Positions 16,734-25,848 of a DNA stretch of 64,000 nucleotides are shown one piece after another. This DNA is from Chryseobacterium polytrichastri (lineage in GTDB: Bacteria > Bacteroidota > Bacteroidia > Flavobacteriales > Weeksellaceae): assembly GCF_900142445.1 (NCBI RefSeq), contig NZ_FRAV01000002.1:1-64000 (forward strand), written 5' to 3'. Every line of letters starts with the position of its first letter. The first letter of the stretch is position 1. The notes below the pieces were generated by a model. The model was not told the origin of the DNA and did not search any database. It saw only the letters and a list, made by a program, of their open reading frames with translations. The translations under genes were made by a program, and so were the position numbers.

Positions 16734-17914
16734 TATTTTAAATTCTTCAGATAGGTTTCCATATCCTTATCACCACGACCGCTCAGGCAGATAACAACAA
16801 TATCATTTTCATTGAATTTCTTTTTGTCTAAAACTGCTAAAGCGTGCGAACTTTCTAAAGCAGGAATGATGCCTTCTAATTTGGTCAGTTCAAAAGCACA
16901 TTTTAAAGCTTCATCATCATTAATACTGAAAAATTCAGCACGTTTTTCTTTGAATAGATGTGCATGAAAAGGTCCGATTCCCGGATAATCTAATCCAGCA
17001 GAAATAGAGTGTGGTTCGATGACCTGTCCGTCTTCCGTTTGCATGACTAAACTTTTGCTTCCATGCAAAACGCCTAAAGTTCCAAGAAATGTTGTTGCTG
17101 CTGATTTTCCTGAATCAACTCCTAAACCTCCGGCCTCTGCGGCAATAATTTGTACGTCTTTTTCATTCACAAAGTGATAAAAAGTTCCTGCTGCATTGCT
17201 TCCACCACCAACACATGCAATGACGTAATCGGGATTTTGTCTTCCGATTTGTTCGTTAAGTTGCTCTCTGATTTCTTTTGAAATAATACTTTGAAATCTC
17301 GCTACCAAATCCGGGAAAGGATGCGGACCGACCACACTTCCAATAACATAATGAGTGGTTACTGAATTGTTGATCCAATCTCTTAATGCTTCGTTTACAG
17401 CATCTTTTAATGTTTTTGATCCTGAAGTGGCAGGAATAACTTCTGCACCCAGCATTTTCATTCTGGCAACATTGGGAGCCTGTCTTTGAATATCAACTTC
17501 ACCCATGTAAACAATACATTCCAAGCCCAATAAAGCACAAGCGGTAGCGGTGGCAACACCATGTTGGCCGGCTCCTGTTTCCGCAATAATTCTGGTTTTA
17601 CCCAAACGTTTTGCCAATAAAACCTGCCCCAAAGCATTGTTTATTTTATGCGCTCCTGTATGATTAAGATCTTCTCTTTTAAGATAGATCTTTGTATTGT
17701 ATTTTTTACTTAAATTCTTGGCAAAATAAAGTGGAGTAGCCCGTCCAACATAGTTTTTTAACAGATCTTGATATTCAGTTTGAAAATCTTCTGATTCTAT
17801 GATTTCGAGGTAATTTTTTTGTAATTCTTCTACATTTGGGTAGAGCATTTCCGGAATAAAAGCACCTCCAAATTCTCCATAATATCCGTGTTCATCGGGG
17901 TTTTTATAATTCAT
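16733..17914 (-). CDS. trpB: Tryptophan synthase beta chain
   Basis: The 393-residue PLP enzyme condenses indole with serine. The PLP lysine is K90 in '[17 protein letters not shown]', the phosphate loop is '[10 protein letters not shown]', and '[13 protein letters not shown]' is conserved. The length is typical. It forms the alpha2beta2 complex with TrpA, although the genes are split by the DoxX-like gene. Upstream is the GNAT gene, 15 bases away. Confidence 0.97.
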   Translation of the reverse strand: MNYKNPDEHGYYGEFGGAFIPEMLYPNVEELQKNYLEIIESEDFQTEYQDLLKNYVGRATPLYFAKNLSKKYNTKIYLKREDLNHTGAHKINNALGQVLLAKRLGKTRIIAETGAGQHGVATATACALLGLECIVYMGEVDIQRQAPNVARMKMLGAEVIPATSGSKTLKDAVNEALRDWINNSVTTHYVIGSVVGPHPFPDLVARFQSIISKEIREQLNEQIGRQNPDYVIACVGGGSNAAGTFYHFVNEKDVQIIAAEAGGLGVDSGKSAATTFLGTLGVLHGSKSLVMQTEDGQVIEPHSISAGLDYPGIGPFHAHLFKEKRAEFFSINDDEALKCAFELTKLEGIIPALESSHALAVLDKKKFNENDIVVICLSGRGDKDMETYLKNLK

Positions 17915-17929
17915 TTCTTTCTTCTTTTT

Positions 17930-18469
17930 TTATTGTAATAAATAAGCGTTGTTTTCAGAACTTAACTGATATAAAAGTTGCTTTTTCTCTTCTGATAGAT
18001 TAAAAATTAAAATATCATCATCATCGGATGGTATCCATTCGGAGCCACTTTTCTCTTGAATAGATTTAGCTTTGTTATGTAAAATACTGATCTCACATTT
18101 ATCATAGAAAGGTCTTAACTCTGTCGCACAAAAACCAATACTTTCAAGATTTCTTTCGGTAATATTATCGATACAATACTTGATCAATTTTTTACCATAT
18201 CCTTTTTTCTTGTGTGCAGAAACCAATCCTACTACTTCTGCAAAATGATAGTGTTGGTTAGCAATTTCTAAAACGAAATCAAAATTAAGGCGCATAAGAG
18301 TTAATATTTCTCCTTCTGAATCAAAAAGAATATGAAATTCAGAGTCTTTAAAGAAAGAGCGGAAATAGGTAGAGTCCATAGAGTCCCATTCTGTAACCTC
18401 CCAAAGATTCAATATAATTTTTATTTCGTTTTCTGTTAGCTCATTCGGCTTTTTAATTTGATACTTCAT
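17930..18469 (-). CDS. GNAT-type acetyltransferase in the trp operon
   Basis: The 179-residue protein has a GNAT core, with 'VVGLVSAHKKKGYGKKLIKYCID' giving the acetyl-CoA loop (Q/R-x-x-G-x-G/A variant KKKGYGK) and 'NLESIGFCATELRPFYDKCE' as the later part. The substrate is unknown. It overlaps the preceding 174-residue ORF by 17 bases and lies 15 bases before trpB, so it is inside the trp transcript. It may act on an unrelated small molecule. Confidence 0.75.
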   Translation of the reverse strand: MKYQIKKPNELTENEIKIILNLWEVTEWDSMDSTYFRSFFKDSEFHILFDSEGEILTLMRLNFDFVLEIANQHYHFAEVVGLVSAHKKKGYGKKLIKYCIDNITERNLESIGFCATELRPFYDKCEISILHNKAKSIQEKSGSEWIPSDDDDILIFNLSEEKKQLLYQLSSENNAYLLQ

Positions 18470-18977
18470 CTTTTAAGCGATTAATAAAAGCAATGTTATA
18501 ATTGTGTTGTTGCTTGGTTATTAGTTTTTTATGGTGTAGTAAATTTATTTTACTAATCAAATCAATTAAAGTGGTTAATTCTAATTTTGAGTTGTACATT
18601 GTAATGGCAATCTCCAGATTGTCAATTAAAAAGTAGGAATCAAAATTTTCATATGATAAAAAAATCTTTGCATAAATGTTTCCAAAATCATAAGTAACAT
18701 TTGATTTTACTCTATTATCTAAAAATTTATCAGAAATAATAACAAGATAATAGCTGTTCCATAAATTGATTTTATCAAAAAAATCTTGTGTATCTTTTTC
18801 ATCATAAATTTTAATGATGTTGATAAAATCAGTTAATAGTCCACCAAGCTCCCAATGCTCAAAATTATTGTCATTTTTAGATATAAAATTATACAAAGTT
18901 TGAACTCTTTTATTTCCAAATTTGGGTGGAAATAGTCTTTTATAGAAATTTTTTCTTATCAAATGTATGTTTATCAT
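18453..18977 (-). CDS. Hypothetical protein in the trp operon
   Basis: The 174-residue protein is highly AT-biased, helical, and rich in Asn, Lys, Asp and Tyr, without a signal peptide. Examples are 'FEHWELGGLLTDFINIIKIYDE' (shortened: HWELGGLLTDFIN) and a basic C-terminus with 'ITKQQHNYNIAFINRL'. I recognise no family. It overlaps the GNAT gene by 17 bases and comes 93 bases after trpF. The pair looks like a small cargo module inserted between trpF and trpB; a toxin-antitoxin or immunity role cannot be supported. Confidence 0.6.
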   Translation of the reverse strand: MINIHLIRKNFYKRLFPPKFGNKRVQTLYNFISKNDNNFEHWELGGLLTDFINIIKIYDEKDTQDFFDKINLWNSYYLVIISDKFLDNRVKSNVTYDFGNIYAKIFLSYENFDSYFLIDNLEIAITMYNSKLELTTLIDLISKINLLHHKKLITKQQHNYNIAFINRLKDEVSN

Positions 18978-19070
18978 CCCGTTTTTTATCTATTTACTTT
19001 AAATGATTCTTTTGTGTTTTAATTTTAATATAAAGTTATTAATTTATTTTAAATGAGTCCCTTGGGGGTT

Positions 19071-19709
19071 TTATTGGTACAAAGCTTTAAATTTTTTAAT
19101 TTTCTCAACATCTTTAATTCCGGCTTCTAATTCAAATTTTGAATTAATATCTAAAGCAAAGGGTTTTTGATTTAAAATCTCCATATTATGGATGTTCTCT
19201 TCTGAAATTCCGCCACTTAAAAAATAAGGAAGGGGGATTTTAAATTTATTCAACAGAGTCCAGTCAAATTGTTTTCCTGTTCCTCCAAATGCATTACTGT
19301 CTGTATCGAAAAGCAGATAATTGATTTTAGATTTTAGATTATCAATTTTAAATGCTAAATCTTCGTTTTGGTCTCCGATTCTGAATACTTTAATAATTCC
19401 AGTTTCAGGATCCAGTTTTTCTTTTAATTCTGAAATAAAATCTTCACTTTCATCACCGTGAAGCTGTATAAAATTCAGATTTGCTTTTTGGGTTATTTCT
19501 AGTATTGTATTAACCTCTTCATTCACAAAAACGCCTACTTTTCCTTGATGGTTAATTTTTGAAATATCTTCTAAACTCAAGTGATTCAGAACATATCTCG
19601 GTGATTTTTCATAAAATATAAAACCAAGAAAATCTGTGTTCATGGAAATTAATTCCTGAATTTGATCAAGCTTTGTTAATCCGCAGACTTTTAATAGGGG
19701 AGTGTTCAT
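19071..19709 (-). CDS. trpF: Phosphoribosylanthranilate isomerase
   Basis: The 212-residue TIM-barrel enzyme performs the Amadori rearrangement in tryptophan synthesis. The catalytic Cys is C9 in 'LLKVCGLTKLDQI', and the catalytic Asp lies in 'LLFDTDSNAFGGTGKQFDW'. The phosphate loop is 'LSGGISEENIH'. It follows trpC by 26 bases, and is a separate protein, not fused to TrpC as in enterobacteria. Confidence 0.95.
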   Translation of the reverse strand: MNTPLLKVCGLTKLDQIQELISMNTDFLGFIFYEKSPRYVLNHLSLEDISKINHQGKVGVFVNEEVNTILEITQKANLNFIQLHGDESEDFISELKEKLDPETGIIKVFRIGDQNEDLAFKIDNLKSKINYLLFDTDSNAFGGTGKQFDWTLLNKFKIPLPYFLSGGISEENIHNMEILNQKPFALDINSKFELEAGIKDVEKIKKFKALYQ

Positions 19710-19735
19710 TATTTTATTTACTTGAAATTTTACTA

Positions 19736-20515
19736 CTAAGCAGTTATATTCGATATAAATTCTTCAAACGTATTTGCAGGGTTTTTATTTTTCATAAAAT
19801 ATTCACCCATTAAAAATCCGTCAAATCCTTTTTCTTTTAAATAGTTAAAATCTTCAATACTATAAATTCCACTTTCTGCAACAGATAAAACGTCTCTTGG
19901 AAGTAGATTTTTTAAATTGACAGAATGCTGAAGATCCACTTTAAAATCTTTTAAATTTCTATTGTTGATGCCAACCAAATCAATTTTTGAGTTGAAATGA
20001 TTCAATTCTTCTTCCGTATGAATTTCCAATAAAACTTCCAATCCTAATTCATGAGATAATTCGGTGAATTCCTGAACCTGATTGGGAGAAAGGCAAGAGG
20101 CTATCAATAAAATAACATCAGCACCCATGCTTTTTGCTTCATAAAACTGATATTCATCTACCATAAAATCTTTTCGTAAAATAGGAATGTTGATGTGATT
20201 TCTTACCTGTAAAATGTCTTCAAAACTTCCGCCAAAAAAATCTTTATCCGTCAAAATTGAAATTCCACTTGCTCCGAATTTTTCATACGCTGAAGTAACC
20301 TCTAAAGGGGAAGCCTGATCATTAATGATTCCTTTTGATGGAGATTGTCTTTTAAACTCGGCGATAATTCCGCTTTTATTTTTTACAGATTCTTTTAATG
20401 AAAAAGTTTTTCTTCCAAAAAATGGTGAATCTTTCAATTTTTCAATAGAATTTTTTGATTTTGAAACCTTAATCTCTTCTTTTTTTCTTTCTATGATTGT
20501 ATCTAATATTGTCAT
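19736..20515 (-). CDS. trpC: Indole-3-glycerol phosphate synthase
   Basis: The 259-residue enzyme closes the indole ring. Landmarks are 'FAEFKRQSPSKG' (here IIAEFKRQSPSKG) near residue 50, 'PILRKDFMVDEYQ', 'LEVLLEIHTEEEL', 'GINNRNL' and 'VAESGIYS'. The start at 20515 gives the usual 'MTILDTIIERKKEE'; an ATG three codons upstream (20524) is also possible. It sits between trpD and trpF in the operon. Confidence 0.95.
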   Translation of the reverse strand: MTILDTIIERKKEEIKVSKSKNSIEKLKDSPFFGRKTFSLKESVKNKSGIIAEFKRQSPSKGIINDQASPLEVTSAYEKFGASGISILTDKDFFGGSFEDILQVRNHINIPILRKDFMVDEYQFYEAKSMGADVILLIASCLSPNQVQEFTELSHELGLEVLLEIHTEEELNHFNSKIDLVGINNRNLKDFKVDLQHSVNLKNLLPRDVLSVAESGIYSIEDFNYLKEKGFDGFLMGEYFMKNKNPANTFEEFISNITA

Positions 20516-20581
20516 TGTATGCATGTTAAAAATAGATTCTTCATTACGCCTTGCTTCGTTCTGAATGATACTGTTAAAAAA

Positions 20582-21568
20582 CTATCCCAATAATAATTCC
20601 AAACTTTTCAATGCTTTTCCACTTTCTAAGCTTTCTTTTGCCAATAAAAGACAGTCGTCATAACTTCCGAATTTATGAGTATGATGTAAGGCAACCGAAG
20701 CATTAGCCAGAACTACAGAGTTTTGCTGCTTTGTACCTCTTCCTTCCAAAATATCTCTGAAAATTTTAGCAGATTCATGAGTCGTTTCTCCTGCTTTTAT
20801 GCTTTCATGAGAAATGGAATCAAAGCCTAAGTCTTCAGCAGAATAAATTTCTTCACCTTTTTTGGTGATAATTTTACTGTCGTGAGTCAAACTTATTTCA
20901 TCGTATCCGTCTAAACTATGAACCAAAATGAAATCTCGCTCATCTTTTTGTAGTAGATATTGATAAATTCTGGCAATTTCAAGATTATAAACGCCAATCA
21001 TTGAAAATTTTGGCTTTGCAGGATTCACCAAAGGTCCTAAAAGATTAAAGAAGGTTCTTAATCCCAGTGATTTTCTTAGGAGTCCTACAGATTGAAGTGC
21101 AGGATGAAAATAAGGAGCATGTAAAAAACAGATGTTGGCTTTCTCCAGATCTTCATTCAATTTATCAGAATTATTTTTAAATTCATACCCTAATTCCTCT
21201 AATACATTGGAAGAACCGGTGGTGGTAGAAGCCCCATAGTTTCCATGTTTCGTTACTTTTTGTCCGGCTCCTGCAACTACAAAGCTGGTTAATGTTGATA
21301 TATTGATGGTATTTTTTCCATCACCTCCTGTGCCTACGATATCTATAGCATCATCAGAATCTATATGTATAGGAACTGCCATTTGTAGAAGAGCTTCTCT
21401 AAAGCCTTCCAATTCTTTCAGGGTAATATTTCGCATAAGAAAAATAGTAATGAAAGCAGTAACTTCTGCAGCATTAAATTTATTCTGAGCAATCTCAATC
21501 ATAATTGCCTTAGCTTCAGATTTGGATAAGGTGTGATGATTAAATAAGTATTCAAGGATTTCTTTCAT
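20582..21568 (-). CDS. trpD: Anthranilate phosphoribosyltransferase
   Basis: The 328-residue protein has the glycine-rich 'DIVGTGGDGKNTINIST', 'VTKHGNYGASTTTGSSN', and 'RTFFNLLGPLVNPAKP', all typical of TrpD. I chose the ATG at 21568, which gives 'MKEILEYLFNHHTLS', as in relatives. The longer frame begins with TTG at 21610, overlapping the trpG stop as TTGA, so translational coupling to trpG from that TTG is possible. Confidence 0.95.
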   Translation of the reverse strand: MKEILEYLFNHHTLSKSEAKAIMIEIAQNKFNAAEVTAFITIFLMRNITLKELEGFREALLQMAVPIHIDSDDAIDIVGTGGDGKNTINISTLTSFVVAGAGQKVTKHGNYGASTTTGSSNVLEELGYEFKNNSDKLNEDLEKANICFLHAPYFHPALQSVGLLRKSLGLRTFFNLLGPLVNPAKPKFSMIGVYNLEIARIYQYLLQKDERDFILVHSLDGYDEISLTHDSKIITKKGEEIYSAEDLGFDSISHESIKAGETTHESAKIFRDILEGRGTKQQNSVVLANASVALHHTHKFGSYDDCLLLAKESLESGKALKSLELLLG

Positions 21569-21606
21569 TTGTGGAGTTTTTATCGTTGAGGGAGATTCTA
21601 GTGTTT

Positions 21607-22200
21607 TCAATGTAAAAGGAAATTTTTAATGATGGCTTCTCCATCGGGGGTTAAAATACTTTCTGGATGGAACTGAACACCGTGTACATCATACGTTTTA
21701 TGCTGTAGTGCCATGATCATTCCGTCTTTGTCTACTGCGGTAATTTCAAGGTCTTGAGGGAAATTATCCGGATCTACAGCCCAACTGTGATATCTTCCCA
21801 CTTCTAAACCACTTTCTATATTTCTAAAAAGTTTAGTATCAGTTTTTACTAATTCTGCCGAAGTTGCTACTCCGTGAAAGATTTCGGAAAGGTTAATTAA
21901 ACTTCCTCCAAAAGCTTCGGCAATGGCTTGCTGACCAAGGCAAACCCCCAGAATACTTTTTGTAGGAGCATATTTTTTAATGACATCTAATAAAATACCT
22001 GCTTCCTCAGGAATTCCTGGTCCTGGCGAAAGAATTATTTTATCATATTTATTGATCTCTTCCAAAGTGATTTGGTCATTTCTCACTACATCAACTTCCT
22101 GATTCATTACTCTTTCGATGATTTGAACAAGATTGTAGGTAAAGCTATCGTAATTATCAAAAACTAGTATTTTAGTTTGTTCTTCTTTATTGTTATCCAT
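21607..22200 (-). CDS. trpG: Anthranilate synthase glutamine amidotransferase subunit
   Basis: The 197-residue class I glutaminase has the nucleophile elbow 'GVCLGQQAIAEAFGG' and 'GVQFHPES' with the catalytic His and Glu. It supplies ammonia to TrpE. N-terminal 'VFDNYDSFTYNLVQ' is standard for TrpG/PabA. It is 26 bases downstream of trpE. Because no pabA was seen here, it could serve p-aminobenzoate synthesis as well. Confidence 0.96.
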   Translation of the reverse strand: MDNNKEEQTKILVFDNYDSFTYNLVQIIERVMNQEVDVVRNDQITLEEINKYDKIILSPGPGIPEEAGILLDVIKKYAPTKSILGVCLGQQAIAEAFGGSLINLSEIFHGVATSAELVKTDTKLFRNIESGLEVGRYHSWAVDPDNFPQDLEITAVDKDGMIMALQHKTYDVHGVQFHPESILTPDGEAIIKNFLLH

Positions 22201-22226
22201 TTTTGGTTTCTTGTGTTGGGGGTTAA

Positions 22227-23654
22227 TTAGAAATTATCAACTAATTTTTCTGCTTTTTCAACTGCTTTTTTCAAGGCGTTCAACTTATTGTTGACCTCTT
22301 CCAATTCACTTTGAGGATTCGATTTTGCAACCAATCCGGCACCTGCCTGATAATATAAGGTGTTGTTTTTGCTTAAGAAAGTTCTGATCATAATGGCTTG
22401 ATTACAATCTCCATTTAATCCGATCATTCCGATGCAACCTCCATAATAACCACGTGAATCTTTTTCATATTGATTGATTAATTGAAGCGCTCTGTGTTTG
22501 GGCGCCCCGCTTAATGTTCCTTGTGGGAAGGTGGTAGCCACCATTTCAAATGGATTTGTATTTTCACGCAAATCTGCAGTCACTTCACTTACCATATGGA
22601 TAACATGAGAGAAAAGCTGAATTTCTTTTAATTTGGTAACCGTTACATTTTTTCCCAATTTTCCAAGATCATTTCTTGCTAAATCTACCAACATGGTATG
22701 TTCTGCATTTTCTTTGGCATCTGCTTTTAATTCTTCAATCGACTGAAGATCAGTTTCAAAATGCCCTGTTCTTTTAAATGTACCGGCAATTGGGTGAATG
22801 ATGGCTTTGTTATTTTTGATAATTAATTGACTTTCAGGGCTTGATCCGAATAATTTATAATTTCCATAATCGAAGAAGAATAAATAAGGAGAAGGGTTGA
22901 TGTTTCTCAACGCACGATATACATTGAATTCATCACCTTGAAATTTCTGTTCGAATCTTCTGCTCAACACCAATTGGAAAACATCTCCTCTCATGCAGTG
23001 TTTCTGCGCTGTGTTTACGAGATCAAGATATTCTTCATTTGTAATATTAGAGGTCTCCTGCCCGTTTTTCTTGAAAGGGTAGACTACCGAATTTTGATTT
23101 TTAAGAATGTTTTCTAGTAAATAAAGTTCAGATTTTAGTCCTTCAATTTGATTTTCAATAATGTGCATTTCATCATTATAATGATTAATAGCAATCACAT
23201 ATTGATACAATCTGTAACGAAGAATCGGGATCTCAACTTCTGGGCTTTGCGGCTTAAAACTTACATTTTCAAAAAACTGAACAGCTTCAAAACTTGTGTA
23301 TCCAAAAAGACTTTGAGCAGTTTGCTCAATAGAATCATTTGTTTCTTCGCATTCAAAACTTTTAGTGAAATCTTCAAAAATATCGGCTACTTTATGATCT
23401 ATAATAAATTGTTTTATAGGGTCTTCTCCCGGAAGTTTTATTTCAAACTCATTCAGGTTTTTAATTTCAATTCCTGCGACAGCGTTGATGGCTATAAAGG
23501 AGAAATTATTATCAATATTTTTAGAATCTGAACTTTCCAAAAGAATCGTATCTCTGAACTTATCACGGATCTGTAGGTAGATATTCATCGGAGTTTGTAG
23601 ATCTCCCAATGTTTTTTTAGAAACGGTTTTTATTTTTATTTTTTTGCTAAACAT
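22227..23654 (-). CDS. trpE: Anthranilate synthase component I
   Basis: The 475-residue chorismate-utilising enzyme has the C-terminal signatures 'SPYLFFFDYG', 'GSSPESQLI', 'PIAGTFKRTG', 'ARNDLGKLG' and 'PQGTLSGAPKHRALQ'. The ATG at 23654 gives 'MFSKKIKIKTVSKKTLGD'. The in-frame ATG at 23717 lies inside the attenuator hairpin and is rejected. It is the first structural gene of the operon and its expression is controlled by the attenuator upstream. Confidence 0.96.
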   Translation of the reverse strand: MFSKKIKIKTVSKKTLGDLQTPMNIYLQIRDKFRDTILLESSDSKNIDNNFSFIAINAVAGIEIKNLNEFEIKLPGEDPIKQFIIDHKVADIFEDFTKSFECEETNDSIEQTAQSLFGYTSFEAVQFFENVSFKPQSPEVEIPILRYRLYQYVIAINHYNDEMHIIENQIEGLKSELYLLENILKNQNSVVYPFKKNGQETSNITNEEYLDLVNTAQKHCMRGDVFQLVLSRRFEQKFQGDEFNVYRALRNINPSPYLFFFDYGNYKLFGSSPESQLIIKNNKAIIHPIAGTFKRTGHFETDLQSIEELKADAKENAEHTMLVDLARNDLGKLGKNVTVTKLKEIQLFSHVIHMVSEVTADLRENTNPFEMVATTFPQGTLSGAPKHRALQLINQYEKDSRGYYGGCIGMIGLNGDCNQAIMIRTFLSKNNTLYYQAGAGLVAKSNPQSELEEVNNKLNALKKAVEKAEKLVDNF

Positions 23655-23689
23655 TTGCAGTTTTATTTTTTTTTGAATTGATTGTAAAT

Positions 23690-23721
23690 AAAAAAAGACT
23701 TCAACGAAAATCGTCAAAGTC
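23690..23721 (-). terminator. trp attenuator terminator hairpin
   Basis: On the minus strand, GACTTTGACG ATTTT CGTTGAAGTC forms a 10-bp stem (two G-U pairs) followed by seven T residues. It lies between the leader peptide and trpE. The left arm can alternatively pair with 23777-23787 (TCGTCGGGTCT) as an antiterminator with one bulge. Confidence 0.85.
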
Positions 23722-23754
23722 TATATATTGTTGTATATTATTTCTGCTGTTGAT

Positions 23755-23823
23755 CTAGCAACATGATAATAACTTCAGACCCGACGAAGAGTTTGAAAGC
23801 CACCACCAAATATTGTTGCTCAT
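23755..23823 (-). CDS. trpL: trp leader peptide with three consecutive Trp codons
   Basis: An ATG at 23823 opens a 22-codon frame ending in TAG at 23755-23757. Codons 6-8 (23800-23808) are TGG TGG TGG. The peptide starts MSNNIWWW and ends LLSCC. Ribosome stalling at these codons when charged tRNA-Trp is scarce would free the segment at 23777-23787 to pair with the terminator's left arm, so trpE is transcribed. With enough Trp the ribosome moves on and the terminator forms. This is leader-peptide attenuation as known from enteric bacteria, in a flavobacterial setting. Confidence 0.9.
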   Translation of the reverse strand: MSNNIWWWLSNSSSGLKLLSCC

Positions 23824-23836
23824 ATTAAACATGTGA

Positions 23837-23844
23837 CAAATTTA
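23837..23844 (-). promoter_or_regulatory. TAnnTTTG -7 box of the trp operon
   Basis: TAAATTTG on the minus strand ends 13 bases before the leader ATG at 23823, giving a very short 5' leader of roughly 5 to 8 bases. No strong -33 TTTG is visible upstream. Confidence 0.65.
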
Positions 23845-24155
23845 GATAATTTTTTTAATATAAAAATGAAAAAAAAGAGAAAATAAAAAAACTTAAAATT
23901 GTTAGAGTTATTTCAGCTGGTTTAATTATTTCTTTAATTCTTCCGTTTTGATTCTGTGATTTTTGCTATTATTAGGTTTTGTATGATTTTATGAAGATAA
24001 AATATATTCATTGATGAATTCTTTATTTGTTTTTATCTGCTTCATATTTAATCTTTGCTTTTAATTTTTCTGTGATATTTTCCATTTAAAGAAAGCTTCC
24101 TTAAGAAATATCTTTAAAGTAGAGATTTGTCATGAGTTTAAAAGTTTATTTTTTA
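23845..24155. other. AT-rich spacer with no gene
   Basis: The stretch between the divergent trp promoter and the lipoprotein promoter is very AT-rich with stop codons in all frames. I see no RNA gene or repeat in it. Confidence 0.5.
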
Positions 24156-24163
24156 TATTTTTG
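24156..24163 (+). promoter_or_regulatory. TAnnTTTG -7 box of the lipoprotein-cytochrome c unit
   Basis: TATTTTTG ends 17 bases before the ATG at 24181, the usual distance in this window. Confidence 0.55.
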
Positions 24164-24180
24164 CTTCAAATTAGAAAACA

Positions 24181-24405
24181 ATGAAAAAAGTATTAGCAAT
24201 TGCATTTATCGGAGGTTTATTGGTTGTAAACTGTTCAAAAAAAGCAGACCATTCTTTACAAGACAGTAACACGATGTTAGAAGAGCCAACAGCAACAACT
24301 GTAGCTGCTGATTCTACAGCGAAACCGGCTGCTGCACCAGCTGCAACTCCTACAGCAACACCTGCTCCTGAAGCTGCTAAAACAGATTCTACAGCGAAGA
24401 AATAA
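24181..24405 (+). CDS. Small Ala/Thr/Pro-rich lipoprotein
   Basis: The 74-residue protein has a signal peptide and a lipobox 'LLVVNC' (lipidated Cys18). The mature part is low complexity, rich in Ala, Thr and Pro, with no domain. Such tails behave as flexible spacers. Its stop overlaps the start of the cytochrome c gene by one base (TAATG), so both are translated together; it may help place or protect the cytochrome. Confidence 0.75.
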   Translation: MKKVLAIAFIGGLLVVNCSKKADHSLQDSNTMLEEPTATTVAADSTAKPAAAPAATPTATPAPEAAKTDSTAKK

Positions 24406-24776
24406 TGAAGAAACTATTTTTAACAGGATGTGTAAGTTTACTTATTCTTTCCTGCTCTAAAAAAGAAACTCCAGTGGATGCCACGTCTTCTGAGACAACT
24501 GCTGTTTCGGAGCCTGCAAAAACTAATCTTTCTGGTGATCAAATCATAGAAACATTAGATTGCTCTGGGTGCCACAGTGTTAATGAAAGAATGATAGGAC
24601 CTTCTTATAAGGAAATAGCAGATAAATATTCTGAAAAAGATATTGAGTTGCTTGCTTCAAAAATTATAGAAGGCGGAAGTGGAGTTTGGGGAGGCGTTCC
24701 AATGTCGCCCCATCCTCAGGTATCTAAAGAAGATGCCAAGAAAATGGTAGAATATATTTTAAGTCAGAAAAAATAA
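24405..24776 (+). CDS. Lipid-anchored c-type cytochrome
   Basis: The 123-residue protein has a lipobox 'LLILSC' (Cys17), a short linker, and a class I cytochrome c domain: heme motif CSGCH (53-57) and Met100 in 'GGVPMSPHPQVS' as the sixth ligand. It is thus a periplasm-facing electron carrier, similar to cytochrome c-551/552. It follows the small lipoprotein directly and rlmF starts two bases after it. Confidence 0.88.
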   Translation: MKKLFLTGCVSLLILSCSKKETPVDATSSETTAVSEPAKTNLSGDQIIETLDCSGCHSVNERMIGPSYKEIADKYSEKDIELLASKIIEGGSGVWGGVPMSPHPQVSKEDAKKMVEYILSQKK

Positions 24777-24778
24777 AT

Positions 24779-25705
24779 ATGACTACTGAAAAACTCAGTC
24801 TGCACGCAAGAAATCTACATCGTAATCCCTATGATTTTGATCAACTTATTTCTTGCGTGCCGGAACTGAAGCAGTATGTTTTCCTTAATGCTTATCAAAC
24901 GGTAACCATTAATTTCAGCCTTCCAAAGGCGGTTAAACTACTCAATAAAGCTTTATTGTTGCATTTTTATAAGGTTCAGAATTGGGATATTCCTGATTCT
25001 AATCTTTGTCCGCCAATTCCTGGAAGGGCAGATTATGTACATTATATTGCCGATTTATTATCTGAAGAAAAAAAAGAGATCCCTACAGGAGTTTCTGTAA
25101 ACGGTTTAGATATTGGGACTGGTGCCAATCTTGTATATCCTCTCATTGCCCACAGTTCTTATGGATGGAAAATGTTGGGAACGGATATCAACAAAGATTC
25201 TTTGGAAAATGCCCAGAGGGTTTTAAATAGTAATCCCGATTTATCATCTGTTATTCAATTAAAACAACAGCCTGACACACAATTTATCTTCAAAAATATT
25301 CTAGGTTCAAAAGATAAATTTATGTTTTCCATGTGCAATCCGCCATTTCATGATTCCGAGGAATCTGCAATGAAAGGAAATCTTAGGAAAACAAAAAACC
25401 TTAATAAATCGAAGGGTAAGAAACCTTTACTTAATTTTGGTGGGCAACAATCTGAATTATGGTGTGAAGGCGGTGAACTCGCTTTTATCTCAAAAATGAT
25501 TGCGGAAAGTGCGTTGTATTCTCAACAAATTCTCTGGTTTACCTGCTTGGTTTCTAAAAAAGAAAATCTACATAAGCTAACGATGTTTTTAAAGAAGGCT
25601 AAAGTTGTAGATTTTAAAACCATTGATATGGCCCAAGGGCAAAAAATAAGCAGAATGCTGGCTTGGACATTTATTCCTAAGCAGAATCGGAAAGACTGGT
25701 TTTAA
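24779..25705 (+). CDS. rlmF: 23S rRNA (adenine1618-N6)-methyltransferase RlmF
   Basis: The 308-residue enzyme methylates A1618 of 23S rRNA. It matches YbiN of E. coli along its length: 'LHARNLHRNPYDF', 'FYKVQNWDIPDSNLCPPIPG', 'LDIGTGANLVYPL' for SAM binding, the catalytic 'CNPPFHDSEES' near residue 185, 'NFGGQQSELWCEGGE' and 'MAQGQKISR'. It begins two bases after the cytochrome gene, so it shares that transcript. Confidence 0.95.
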   Translation: MTTEKLSLHARNLHRNPYDFDQLISCVPELKQYVFLNAYQTVTINFSLPKAVKLLNKALLLHFYKVQNWDIPDSNLCPPIPGRADYVHYIADLLSEEKKEIPTGVSVNGLDIGTGANLVYPLIAHSSYGWKMLGTDINKDSLENAQRVLNSNPDLSSVIQLKQQPDTQFIFKNILGSKDKFMFSMCNPPFHDSEESAMKGNLRKTKNLNKSKGKKPLLNFGGQQSELWCEGGELAFISKMIAESALYSQQILWFTCLVSKKENLHKLTMFLKKAKVVDFKTIDMAQGQKISRMLAWTFIPKQNRKDWF

Positions 25706-25848
25706 GGCTGGTAATTATTCAATTTTACTACGTAAGTAGATGATAGTCTTTGCTAATAATTTCGCTGCGCAGCAAATTCACAATTCATAATTGACCATTA
25801 TGTTTATAATTTTCTAAAAAATTCATTGACCATCAATTCAAAAATCAC

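Noticed and set aside
18453-18977. Toxin-antitoxin pair with the GNAT gene
   Set aside because: The GNAT protein has normal length and no toxin-family traits such as an adjacent RHH antitoxin; the 174-residue partner is too long and unlike antitoxins.
23655-23717. Upstream ATG as start of trpE
   Set aside because: It would place the N-terminus inside the attenuator hairpin and add a segment not seen in TrpE proteins.
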